Positions 1 through 6,760 of a stretch of DNA of 10,472 nucleotides are shown in pieces (position 1 is the first letter of the stretch; the number at the start of each line of letters is the position of its first letter). The DNA is from Bordetella parapertussis (lineage in GTDB: Bacteria > Pseudomonadota > Gammaproteobacteria > Burkholderiales > Burkholderiaceae_C), in the NCBI GenBank assembly GCA_945907335.1, contig CAMDSU010000051.1, forward strand, positions 1 to 10,472. The letters run 5' to 3'. The position numbers were made by a program, and so were the translations under genes. Under the pieces are notes generated by a model, which was not told where the DNA came from, did no database searches, and worked only from the letters and a program-made list of their open reading frames with translations.

Positions 1-299
1 GGCAAGCTGGTGTCCTCATACGCTTGGTTAGCCAATGCAGTGTCAAGAAATTTATGACGCTCAACCGCAAGCATGGCATTCAAAACCAATTCATCTTCAA
101 TGCCACCCTCTGCCAACCTTTTCACCATGGTAGATCTGACGGTTGCCGAGTCAAGTCCCAATCCAGATGCAGCAGAGGAAGCCACCGAATTTTGCTTAGC
201 AGAAACTCCTGCTACCCAGCTTAATGGGGAAGATGGTTTGACCAACTTTTGCGGTGGGCTGGTATTGAATTTTGCAGGGAAACTTGGTCGAGATTTCAT
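1..299 (-). CDS. pcm: Protein-L-isoaspartate O-methyltransferase, N-terminal part (partial at window edge)
   Basis: The family methylates abnormal L-isoaspartyl residues in aged cytoplasmic proteins, using S-adenosylmethionine, so that they can revert to aspartate. About 99 codons are visible from an ATG at 299; the frame stays open to base 1, so the SAM-binding core lies outside the window. From about residue 60 the sequence matches the family's N-terminal domain: a GLGLDS segment, MVKRLAEGGIEDELVLNAM, then VERHKFLDTALANQAYEDTSLP. The first 55 or so residues are a Ser/Pro/Ala-rich extension that the short E. coli-type enzyme lacks. The usual VPRH motif reads VERH here. The start overlaps the surE stop (ATGA), and an AAGG ribosome-binding site lies inside the surE 3' end, so translation is probably coupled. 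Both sequence and position next to surE support the call. Confidence 0.88.
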   Translation of the reverse strand, partial: MKSRPSFPAKFNTSPPQKLVKPSSPLSWVAGVSAKQNSVASSAASGLGLDSATVRSTMVKRLAEGGIEDELVLNAMLAVERHKFLDTALANQAYEDTSL

Positions 300-1060
300 T
301 CGACCTTTTCCAAGTGCGTCACGCAATCTTGCCAACTGGCCAAGCCTTGGTGATCCGTCAAATCAACTTGCAATGGGGTGATGGCAACATGCCCTTCAGC
401 GGTAGCAAAAAAATCAGTATCGTGTGCTTCATCTTTGGCAAGTCCTGCACCACCGATCCAATACATGGTTTCCCCTCGAGGGTTAACTTGTGTAATGACT
501 CGCTCAGCGGGATGCCTTCTTCCCAATCTACAAATTTTGGGTGCTTTTAATTCATTGAAAGGTTTATTTGGAATATTTACATTAAGCAACCAAGGAGAGT
601 TCTCTGTCATTGATCTTCGTGTCATGCTTTGAACAAACGCCATCGCCCATTGGGCGGCATCGTCAATATTCCCCCAACCTCTTTCAACTTGACTAAATGC
701 AATGGCAGGAATACCCATGAGATAAGCCTCCATGGCGGCACCTACCGTGCCTGAATAAATTGTGTCGTCCCCCATGTTGGCGCCATTATTGATGCCGGAA
801 ACCACCAGATCAGGTTTATACCCGAGCAAGCCGGTTAGGGCAATATGCACACAATCCGCTGGCGTTCCAGTGACATAACGAAATCCATTTTCTGCTTGTC
901 GAATGTAAATGGGGGAATGCAGCGTCAAGGCATTGGATTTGGCGCTGTTATTTTGCTCAGGGGCGACAACTTCCACATCTGCAATTTTTCTCATGGCATT
1001 AAACAAAGCGATAATGCCGGGAGCTTGGTAGCCGTCGTCGTTTGAAATCAAAATTCTCAT
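296..1060 (-). CDS. surE: 5'/3'-nucleotidase SurE
   Basis: SurE is a metal-dependent cytoplasmic phosphatase that dephosphorylates nucleoside 5'- and 3'-monophosphates and is linked to stationary-phase and stress survival. The 254-residue length is normal for the family. The N-terminus has the signature MRILISNDDGYQAPGI, with metal-binding Asp8 and Asp9. Ser39 lies in the APEQNNSA segment, and the SGINNGANMGDDTIYSGTVGAAMEA block (residues 88-112) contains metal-ligand Asn91 and the conserved glycine-rich loop. TGTPADCV (65-71) and the C-terminal TPLQVDLT are also typical. The ATG at 1060 is preceded by a GAGGGTG ribosome-binding site. The gene diverges from the oxidoreductase at 1147 and overlaps pcm by 4 bases, the usual surE-pcm order. 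Confidence 0.97.
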   Translation of the reverse strand: MRILISNDDGYQAPGIIALFNAMRKIADVEVVAPEQNNSAKSNALTLHSPIYIRQAENGFRYVTGTPADCVHIALTGLLGYKPDLVVSGINNGANMGDDTIYSGTVGAAMEAYLMGIPAIAFSQVERGWGNIDDAAQWAMAFVQSMTRRSMTENSPWLLNVNIPNKPFNELKAPKICRLGRRHPAERVITQVNPRGETMYWIGGAGLAKDEAHDTDFFATAEGHVAITPLQVDLTDHQGLASWQDCVTHLEKVE

Positions 1061-1080
1061 GAATCACCCTCTAAAACCTG

Positions 1081-1108
1081 ATTGTAGGGTGAGAGGATGG
1101 CCTTCAAA
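1081..1108 (-). promoter_or_regulatory. Candidate surE promoter
   Basis: Read on the minus strand, a TACAAT box (1086-1081, one mismatch from the sigma-70 -10 consensus) lies 16 bases after a weak TTTGAA (1108-1103), or 15 bases after TTGAAG. Transcription would start near 1074, about 15 bases before the surE start codon, leaving room for the GAGGGTG ribosome-binding site. The -35 match is poor, which may mean activator dependence or a different sigma factor. This is an inference from sequence only. Confidence 0.35.
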
Positions 1109-1117
1109 TCCTCCCAC
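1089..1117. promoter_or_regulatory. Inverted repeat (operator-like) between divergent surE and quinone oxidoreductase
   Basis: GTGAGAGGAT (1089-1098) and ATCCTCCCAC (1108-1117) form an inverted repeat with 9 of 10 positions complementary, separated by 9 bases. The dyad lies in the 86-base gap between two divergent genes and overlaps the candidate surE -35 region. Arm spacing of about two helical turns fits a site for a dimeric regulator. No T-run follows on either strand, so it does not look like a terminator. No regulator gene is present in the window to pair with it. Confidence 0.4.
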
Positions 1118-1146
1118 AACTCGCACTTTTTTCCAAGGAACAAATC

Positions 1147-2127
1147 ATGCACGCTTGGCTATGTGAAAACCCCATTGGTGTTGAAGCCCTTCATTGGAAA
1201 GAACTGCCTACGCCAGTTCCGGCGGCCAACGAAGTATTGATCAGGATTGAAGCAGCAAGTTTGAATTTTCCCGATGTTTTGATCGTTCAAAACAAATACC
1301 AAATGAAACCTCCACTTCCATTCGTGCCGGGTTCTGAATACGCCGGAAAAATTGAAGCAATTGGAAAGGAAGTTACCCACCTAAAAGTTGGACAAGCGGT
1401 GGCATGCCTCAGCGGCACCGGCGGATTTGGAACGCATACTGTCGCACCTGCACATTTGTGTCTACCTTTGCCGATCGGTTTTGATCCTGTGGATGCGGCA
1501 GCCTTCATCATGATTTACGCCACTTCATACCATGCACTGGTGGACAGAGCGCTACTCCAGCCGAACGAAACTGTATTCATCATGGGGGCAGCTGGCGGTG
1601 TTGGAACTTCAGCCATTCAGATTGCCAAAGCCGTAGGCGCAAAAGTGATTGCCGCAGCGTCTACACCAGAGAAATGCGAATTTTGTCTGACTCTCGGTGC
1701 TGATCATGTCATCAATTACAGCGATAACAATTTCAGAGATAAGCTCAAAGAGTTAACCGGCGGCAAAGGCCCAGATGTGATCTACGACCCTGTAGGAGGC
1801 GAATTCACCGAACCTGCTTTTCGTTCCATTGCTTGGCGAGGCCGCTACTTGGTGGTTGGCTTTGCCTCTGGACCTATTCCGTCAATCCCGCTGAATTTGC
1901 CTCTGCTCAAAGGGGCATCATTGATGGGTGTGTTCTGGGGTGATTTTGCGAAACGTGAACCAGCAAATAATGCAAAGATGATGCAAATCTTGATCGACTG
2001 GTACCAGCAGAAAAAAATCAAACCACCCATAGACCGCACGATGCCGATGAACGAATTACCTGCCGCTTATGCCCGCATGAACTCCCGGGCAGTCATGGGT
2101 AAATTGGTCATGGTCAACCCATCCTGA
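1147..2127 (+). CDS. NADPH:quinone oxidoreductase (zinc-free MDR family)
   Basis: This 326-residue protein belongs to the medium-chain dehydrogenase/reductase superfamily, quinone oxidoreductase branch, whose members reduce quinones or activated double bonds with NADPH in the cytoplasm. The N-terminal GroES-like domain (about 1-120) has the NFPD motif (40-43) and PGSEYAG (61-67). The Rossmann domain carries GAAGGVGTSAIQIAKAVGAKVIA (147-169), the family's GxxGGVG cofactor loop, followed by YDPVGG. The cysteine cluster that binds structural zinc in alcohol dehydrogenases is absent, which favours the zinc-independent branch. The ATG at 1147 has an AAGGAA ribosome-binding site 6 bases upstream. 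It diverges from surE and is followed 82 bases later by the PuuD-like membrane protein; no terminator separates them, so they may be co-transcribed. The exact substrate cannot be read from the sequence; an enoyl or acryloyl reductase is also possible. Confidence 0.9.
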   Translation: MHAWLCENPIGVEALHWKELPTPVPAANEVLIRIEAASLNFPDVLIVQNKYQMKPPLPFVPGSEYAGKIEAIGKEVTHLKVGQAVACLSGTGGFGTHTVAPAHLCLPLPIGFDPVDAAAFIMIYATSYHALVDRALLQPNETVFIMGAAGGVGTSAIQIAKAVGAKVIAAASTPEKCEFCLTLGADHVINYSDNNFRDKLKELTGGKGPDVIYDPVGGEFTEPAFRSIAWRGRYLVVGFASGPIPSIPLNLPLLKGASLMGVFWGDFAKREPANNAKMMQILIDWYQQKKIKPPIDRTMPMNELPAAYARMNSRAVMGKLVMVNPS

Positions 2128-2209
2128 TCAACATTTAAATCAATGGCAAAATAGATTCTTCTGTTTTTGTCTGAAGTTGTTCAATCCTCATTAACTTAAA
2201 AGGTCATTC

Positions 2210-2803
2210 ATGGCGCAAATTCTTCAATCTCTTTACAAAACATTGTTCGCAGGTTTGGTTTTACTGATCGTTGTTTTATTCGTTACAACATCCGTCACCG
2301 GTAATCCCATTCAATTCAGCCATGCTTGGGGTAGTTTCGTGATGCGTTGGTTGCACGTTGGTTCAGGGATTATGTGGATAGGCTTGCTTTGGTATTTCAA
2401 CTTTGTGCAAATTCCCTCCATGTCCAGCATTCCAGATGAACAAAAACCAGCTATCAGCAAAGTCATCGCTCCAACAGCGCTGTTTTGGTTCCGTTACGGC
2501 GCTCTTGCCACGGTCGTCACAGGCCTATTGTTGGCTTGGATGCAGGGCTATATCGTCAGTGCATTGACTTTACAACCAGGCGTAGTCGCCATCGGATTGG
2601 GAATGTGGATCGCACTGGTGATGGCATTCAATGTCTGGTTCATTATTTGGCCAAACCAGAAGAAAGCTCTGGGTATGGTGGTTGTAGAAGCGCCCGAAAA
2701 AGCCAAAGCGGCCAGGACAGCAATGCTTACATCGCGTATCAACACCATGCTCTCCATCACCATGCTTTACATGATGGTCGCTCAGCAAAACGCCGCGCTT
2801 TAA
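2210..2803 (+). CDS. PuuD-like (urate oxidase N-terminal domain family) integral membrane protein
   Basis: The 197-residue protein is mostly hydrophobic, with about five predicted helices (near residues 11-29, 45-65, 95-112, 122-146 and 176-192). Three segments resemble the membrane domain of urate hydroxylase PuuD: MRWLHVGSGIMWIGLLWYF (45-63, with His49), NVWFIIWPNQKK (141-152) and TSRINTMLSITMLYMM (174-189). PuuD proper is about twice as long and ends in a cytochrome c domain; here there is no CxxCH motif, so this is the membrane domain alone. Oxidation of urate is therefore not demonstrated, and no other purine-catabolism gene is nearby. The ATG at 2210 has an AAAAGG ribosome-binding site. 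It may share a transcript with the upstream quinone oxidoreductase and ends before a strong hairpin terminator. Family membership is fairly clear; the function is open. Confidence 0.75.
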   Translation: MAQILQSLYKTLFAGLVLLIVVLFVTTSVTGNPIQFSHAWGSFVMRWLHVGSGIMWIGLLWYFNFVQIPSMSSIPDEQKPAISKVIAPTALFWFRYGALATVVTGLLLAWMQGYIVSALTLQPGVVAIGLGMWIALVMAFNVWFIIWPNQKKALGMVVVEAPEKAKAARTAMLTSRINTMLSITMLYMMVAQQNAAL

Positions 2804-2827
2804 GAACAGTTACTAAGTACGCAAGTT

Positions 2828-2904
2828 AAACCGCTCCGTGTGGCTAAAACCTTTTGGCCAGATACTGTCTGACCAAAAGGTGATCTTCACAGAGCGGTTT
2901 TTTT
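2828..2904 (+). terminator. Nested hairpin rho-independent terminator, possibly bidirectional
   Basis: Two inverted repeats are nested. The outer arms are 2828-2840 (AAACCGCTCCGTG) and 2888-2900, with 12 of 13 positions paired. The inner arms are 2849-2862 (ACCTTTTGGCCAGA) and 2868-2881, with 13 of 14 paired and a 5-base loop. Seven T's follow on the plus strand (2898-2904), ending the oxidoreductase/PuuD-like unit. On the minus strand the inner hairpin is followed by TTTT, so it could also stop transcription coming from yggT, which converges from 2935. Confidence 0.88.
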
Positions 2905-2934
2905 ATGGTTACTCCAACTACCTATCTAGATTTA

Positions 2935-3498
2935 TTAAGCAAGTGACAAGGCTAAAACTCTTAAGTTAGCCAAAACTATATTGACCACTTGTAACAATAC
3001 CAAGACGATCAAAATAGAAATATCGATACCCGCAATGGGGGGAACAATTTTTCTTACAGGTGATAAAAATGGTTGCGTCAATTTGTCGAGAAAGTAAAAA
3101 ACCTCTGCATTGGCGTTTATCCAGCTTAAAAGCGCAAAAATAATCAGCAAGCCTGTCATACCGCTCAGTGCGGAACTTGCAAGTTCAAAAAAGGCCAGTA
3201 CAAGGGTGTGCATTGGTGAAAAGTTGCCAGCCAGAAGTAGAGACTGGAGCAAGATGCCGGCTAACTGAACCAAAAAAGCAGATATGAAACACGCCAGATC
3301 AAATTGGGAGAACTTAGGCAAGACTCTTCGTAAGGGCAACACTGCCCAGTCAGTTAACTTGTAAATGAAATGGCTAAATTGACCAACACCCTGACTTAAA
3401 TTCAGCTTGATGAGCAAACAGTACCAACGGAAAAGGAATAAACCCACCCAAAGAGATATTGCTGTTTTGAGTAATAACAGCGCTATTTGGGTGAACAT
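2935..3498 (-). CDS. YggT family integral membrane protein
   Basis: The 187-residue hydrophobic protein has the internal duplication that defines the YggT family. LTDWAVLPLRRVLPKFSQFD (48-67) followed by a long hydrophobic segment is echoed by LTQPFLSPVRKIVPPIAGID (140-159) and another hydrophobic helix. In each copy a membrane-proximal P/L-R motif precedes a helix; the protein probably has four or more membrane spans in the inner membrane. The family has been associated with osmotic-shock tolerance and cell-envelope or division functions, but no biochemical activity is established. The ATG at 3498 lies one base after the aminotransferase stop (TGATATG) and has no clear Shine-Dalgarno sequence, so translation probably depends on re-initiation from the upstream gene. 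It is the last gene of its unit, before the shared terminator at 2828-2904. Confidence 0.9.
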   Translation of the reverse strand: MFTQIALLLLKTAISLWVGLFLFRWYCLLIKLNLSQGVGQFSHFIYKLTDWAVLPLRRVLPKFSQFDLACFISAFLVQLAGILLQSLLLAGNFSPMHTLVLAFFELASSALSGMTGLLIIFALLSWINANAEVFYFLDKLTQPFLSPVRKIVPPIAGIDISILIVLVLLQVVNIVLANLRVLALSLA

Positions 3499-3499
3499 A

Positions 3500-4654
3500 T
3501 CATGCAGCCAGCGCTACTTTTTCCTTGAAACCCAGTTGGTCAAGCGCCGAGGACAAATGCCCAAGACTTCGCTCGATATGGTGAAGTTTTTCAAGCCCAA
3601 ATAAGCCAATTCTGAAGGTCATGAAATCGGCAGGCTCGTCACACTGCAGAGGAACACCTGCAGCTGTTTGTAAGCCAAGGGCCAAGAATTTTTTACTGCT
3701 CTGAATTTCCGGGTCACTGGTGTAACTGACAACCACTCCGGGTGCTTTGAAGCCGTCAGCTGCAACACTCACAATGCCACGGCTTTCAAGTAAATCTCTG
3801 ACTCTTTCGCCCAATTCAATTTGCTCTTGGCGGACTTTTTCGAAACCATACGCTTTCGTTTCTTGCATGACTTCTCGCAAACGTGTCAAAGCATCAGTTG
3901 GCATGGTTGTATGGTAAGAATGGGCACCCTTTTCATAGCCTTCCATGACTTGTAGCCATTTTTTTAAATCACAAGCAAAACTGCTGCTCTGGGTGGCGTC
4001 AATAGCGGTTCTTGCGCGCTCACTCAACATAACCATGGCGCAACAAGGTGAACCGCTCCACCCTTTTTGAGGGGCACTGACCAACACATCAACACCAGTT
4101 GTCTTCATGTCAACCCACATTGCACCAGAGGCAATACAGTCGAGCACAAATAAACCACCGTATTGGTGAACTGCATCTGATACCTTTTTTAGGTAGTCAT
4201 CGGGCAAAATCATTCCAGCAGAGGTTTCAACATGGGGCGCAAAAACAACTGCAGGTTTTTCGTTGTTGATGGTTTGCAGCACATGATCGATTGGACAAGG
4301 AGCCCAAGGTGACTGCTTGTCGTGGGACAAAGGCTTGGCTTTGAGAACAATGGATTCAGAGGGTATGGCACCCATGTCGAAAATTTGTGACCATCTGTAA
4401 CTGAACCAACCATTTCTGATGACCAAGACTTTCTTGCCAGTGGCAAACTGCCTTGCCACTGATTCCATTCCGAAAGTACCACTGCCGGGTACTAAAACAG
4501 TTGAATGGGCTTGGTATACATCTTTAAGTATTTTAGAAATGTCTTTCATCACGCCTTGAAAGCGCTGAGACATATGGTTCAAGGCTCGGTCTGTATACAC
4601 AACGGAAAATTCAAGCAATCCATCAGGATCAATCTCAGGAAGCAGTCCAGGCAT
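3500..4654 (-). CDS. Class V aminotransferase (alanine-glyoxylate / serine-glyoxylate aminotransferase-like)
   Basis: This is a PLP-dependent fold-type I aminotransferase of class V, 384 residues from the chosen start. GSGTFGMES (57-65) forms the cofactor phosphate-binding turn, Asp172 in LDCIASGAMWVD should contact the pyridine nitrogen, and Lys197 in SAPQKGW is the expected Schiff-base lysine. HVETSAG (141-147) is typical of the alanine/serine-glyoxylate and phosphonate aminotransferase subgroup. The substrate is not determined by these motifs. The frame is open upstream to 4714, but that would run through the tRNA-His gene. The ATG at 4654 (MPGLLPEIDPDG) has a GGAG ribosome-binding site 8 bases upstream and begins where family similarity begins. 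The start is 27 bases after the tRNA CCA end with no terminator between, so tRNA and mRNA probably share a transcript; yggT follows after one base. Confidence 0.9.
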   Translation of the reverse strand: MPGLLPEIDPDGLLEFSVVYTDRALNHMSQRFQGVMKDISKILKDVYQAHSTVLVPGSGTFGMESVARQFATGKKVLVIRNGWFSYRWSQIFDMGAIPSESIVLKAKPLSHDKQSPWAPCPIDHVLQTINNEKPAVVFAPHVETSAGMILPDDYLKKVSDAVHQYGGLFVLDCIASGAMWVDMKTTGVDVLVSAPQKGWSGSPCCAMVMLSERARTAIDATQSSSFACDLKKWLQVMEGYEKGAHSYHTTMPTDALTRLREVMQETKAYGFEKVRQEQIELGERVRDLLESRGIVSVAADGFKAPGVVVSYTSDPEIQSSKKFLALGLQTAAGVPLQCDEPADFMTFRIGLFGLEKLHHIERSLGHLSSALDQLGFKEKVALAA

Positions 4655-4681
4655 GAAAGAACTCCGGTAGGTGTAGGTAAA

Positions 4682-4758
4682 TGGGGTGGCTGATGGGGCT
4701 CGAACCCACGACAACAGGAATCACAATCCTGGACTCTACCAACTGAGCTACAGCCACC
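4682..4758 (-). tRNA. tRNA-His(GUG)
   Basis: Read on the minus strand this folds as a full cloverleaf. The acceptor stem GTGGCTG (4757-4751) pairs with CAGCCAC (4692-4686). The D-stem is GCTC/GAGT, the anticodon stem CAGGA/TCCTG holds loop TTGTGAT with anticodon GTG (His), and the T-arm is GTGGG-TTCGAGC-CCCAT. The extra G at position -1 (4758) opposite C73 (4685) is the identity element of tRNA-His. CCA is encoded (4684-4682). The gene lies between ppiD (ends at 4800) and the aminotransferase (starts at 4654). Confidence 0.98.
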
Positions 4759-4766
4759 ACAACTTC

Positions 4767-4772
4767 ATTATA
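4767..4772 (-). promoter_or_regulatory. Candidate tRNA-His promoter, -10 box
   Basis: A perfect TATAAT on the minus strand (4772-4767) ends 8 bases before the G-1 of tRNA-His, so transcription would start within a base or two of the mature 5' end. The region 17 bases upstream offers only a weak -35 (TATGTA) next to a run of seven T's. The same promoter would serve the aminotransferase and yggT. Confidence 0.5.
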
Positions 4773-4799
4773 ACTATCAAAAAAATCTTTACATACCCA

Positions 4800-6716
4800 C
4801 TATTTATTAGGTTTTGCTGCGTCAGGTGCCGCCTGCTTGAACGACACTTTTAAAATGTCTTTTAAGTAACTGAAGTAAGCCAGATTTTCAGCCGTCGACC
4901 ATGACTTGATGAATCTTTGTTTGAGCTCAGGCGTCTTTGTCGGGTTATTGGCGGAAGCAAGCAATTTGTTGACCTTCACAATGCCATAACCTTTTGCACC
5001 CAAGTCCACACCAAGCAGCTGAGGTAATTTGTCTGGGTTAGCTCGCATGGCCTCGTCAACCAAATTTCCAGGAAGTTTTAAATTTTGGTCTCTGCTCAAG
5101 GCCACGGCGGTTTGAAATTCTGCTTTCTCCGGTGATTTTTTCCAAAGCTCTAATTGTGTGGAGCCATCCTTCTTGGCCAAACCCAGCGCTTTTTCGTTCA
5201 GCACTGTTTGAACCAGCACAGGCTTGATCTCATCGAAATTCAAGTAGTTTGCAGGGTAATGCTTGGTGACACGAACAGACATCAGTGTGTTGGGTGCGAT
5301 TTCAATAGCTTCCGAATTTTTCAGGCCCTTGATACTTTCAGGCGAGAAAACAGTCTTGAGTACATTTGAATTGGCCCAAGGTGATTTTTGGTCTGGGTTG
5401 TTGTCTTTGGTAACCGCAGATGCTGACTGAATATCTACTTTAAGTTTTTCTGAAACAGACTTGAAACTATCAGCTTGCTCGTAAACCAAGTTGGTGAATT
5501 GCTCAGCGATCTCGGCATATTTCTTTTGTGCCAATTGCTTTTTTAACTCAGACTCCAACCCACTGCGCATTTGGGCAAAATTGGCCGCAGTCGCAGACTT
5601 GATATCTATCAGTTGAATAATGTGGAATCCAAAATCAGATTGAACCAAGCCGCTGATCTCACCTTTTTTTAGATTGAAAGCAGCATCTTCAAATGGTTTA
5701 ACCATGGCGCCGCGGGCAAAGAACCCGAGGTCTCCCCCATTGACAGCAGAGCCAGGATCTTGAGAATTTTTCTTTGCAACGTCCGAGAATTGTGAAGGCG
5801 ATTTCTTCACCAAATCAAGAAGCAAAGTAGCCTTTTCTTTTGCTTTTGCCTTATCAGCGTCATTCATTTCCTTTGGCGCATTGATCAAAATATGACTGGC
5901 TCTACGTTCTTCTTTAGCAGCGAGGGTGCTTTGGTTTTGATCGAAATAGCTCTTGAGTTCAGGTTCGCTGACAACGATGGTTTTTTCAATTGCTTCCTGA
6001 CTTAACACGACATATTCAATATCCACAGACTCGAGTGACTTGTACTCTTCCTTGTGCGTATTGAAATACTTAAGAACTTCCTCGTCTGTTGGCTTGGCTT
6101 GTGCCAAATAATCAGACGCAGAAAAAATTGCAATTTGAACTTCCCTTTGCTGATAGAAAGCGTCTAGAGCAACCTCCATTTGCCCGGGGAAAGATAGACT
6201 GCTTTGTGTAACTGCAGTTACTACCTGCTTGACTGCAACATCGGATCGCATACGATTTTCAAAAATTTCCGGGGTCATTCCTTGTGATGCGAGAAGTTGA
6301 CGGTACTTCTCCAGATCCAAACTGCCATCAGGTTTTTTAATCGAAGCGAGAACTTCCATTTCTGCGATAGATTGTGCAACTTTTTGGTCCGAAACACTTA
6401 AGTTGAGTTTTCTTGCACTTGCCTCTAACACCCGAGATTGAACCAATCTTTCCAGCACACCGTATTTGATAGCAGGTGTGTCAAACATACTTACATCAAT
6501 ATTTGGCATCGAAGTACGCATGCGAGAAATTTCACTCTCGTGGGACTTCTCCCATTCTTCTTTAGATATATCAACGCCGTCGACAGACGCAACTGCCTCT
6601 CCTTTTTCATTGGATCCTTTGTAGCCTTCAATACCAAACAGAACAAAAGAAGGAAAAATAAGAATAATCAGCAGGATCTGCATGATTTTTTTATGGTGGC
6701 GGATGAAATCGAACAT
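4800..6716 (-). CDS. ppiD: Periplasmic peptidyl-prolyl isomerase / chaperone PpiD
   Basis: PpiD is an inner-membrane-anchored periplasmic chaperone near the Sec translocon that helps newly exported proteins fold. The 638-residue length is normal. Residues 1-10 (MFDFIRHHKK) are the short basic cytoplasmic tail, and 11-30 form the single transmembrane anchor (IMQILLIILIFPSFVLFGIE). A SurA-like N-terminal region follows (about 35-165, starting VASVDGVDISKEEW). One parvulin domain spans about 271-373, with RRASHILI, GGDLGFFARGAMVKPFEDAAF and SDFGFHIIQL. The C-terminal 260 residues are the variable PpiD tail. The start matches the family N-terminus exactly, but no purine-rich Shine-Dalgarno is visible, and a terminator hairpin ends only 16 bases upstream. 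Upstream neighbours are tRNA-Val and hupB, the usual betaproteobacterial order. Confidence 0.95.
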   Translation of the reverse strand: MFDFIRHHKKIMQILLIILIFPSFVLFGIEGYKGSNEKGEAVASVDGVDISKEEWEKSHESEISRMRTSMPNIDVSMFDTPAIKYGVLERLVQSRVLEASARKLNLSVSDQKVAQSIAEMEVLASIKKPDGSLDLEKYRQLLASQGMTPEIFENRMRSDVAVKQVVTAVTQSSLSFPGQMEVALDAFYQQREVQIAIFSASDYLAQAKPTDEEVLKYFNTHKEEYKSLESVDIEYVVLSQEAIEKTIVVSEPELKSYFDQNQSTLAAKEERRASHILINAPKEMNDADKAKAKEKATLLLDLVKKSPSQFSDVAKKNSQDPGSAVNGGDLGFFARGAMVKPFEDAAFNLKKGEISGLVQSDFGFHIIQLIDIKSATAANFAQMRSGLESELKKQLAQKKYAEIAEQFTNLVYEQADSFKSVSEKLKVDIQSASAVTKDNNPDQKSPWANSNVLKTVFSPESIKGLKNSEAIEIAPNTLMSVRVTKHYPANYLNFDEIKPVLVQTVLNEKALGLAKKDGSTQLELWKKSPEKAEFQTAVALSRDQNLKLPGNLVDEAMRANPDKLPQLLGVDLGAKGYGIVKVNKLLASANNPTKTPELKQRFIKSWSTAENLAYFSYLKDILKVSFKQAAPDAAKPNK

Positions 6717-6732
6717 GGCTTAATTGAATAAA

Positions 6733-6760
6733 TAAAAGAAAAGGCGAACATTGTTCGCCT
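6733..6760 (-). terminator. Rho-independent terminator after tRNA-Val
   Basis: On the minus strand AGGCGAAC (6760-6753) and GTTCGCCT (6749-6742) form a perfect 8-bp stem with a 3-base loop, followed directly by a T-rich tail (TTTCTTTT, to 6733). It lies 8 bases after the tRNA-Val CCA end and 16 bases before the ppiD start codon. It should end the hupB-tRNA-Val transcript, at least in part. Confidence 0.85.

Noticed and set aside
378..1045. Plus-strand open frames opposite surE (for example 378-632 and 845-1045)
   Set aside because: They are shadows of surE, whose frame is fully conserved; they have no ribosome-binding sites or recognisable domains.
2128..2209. Separate promoter or terminator between the oxidoreductase and the PuuD-like gene
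   Set aside because: Only a weak TTGTCT / TTAACT pair with 18-base spacing and an ATTTAAAT palindrome are visible; no hairpin with a T-run. Not strong enough to list.
2485..2829. 114-residue plus-strand frame overlapping the PuuD-like gene
   Set aside because: It is rich in Arg, His and Ser, typical of an out-of-frame reading of a membrane-protein gene, and has no recognisable motif.
4655..4714. N-terminal extension of the aminotransferase frame by 20 residues
   Set aside because: These codons run into the tRNA-His gene (4682-4758), the peptide is unlike the family, and the ATG at 4654 has a good GGAG site at the right distance.
4776..4802. T-run after ppiD as a terminator
   Set aside because: Seven T's follow the ppiD stop on the minus strand, but there is no stable hairpin just before them; the run more likely belongs to the tRNA-His promoter spacer.
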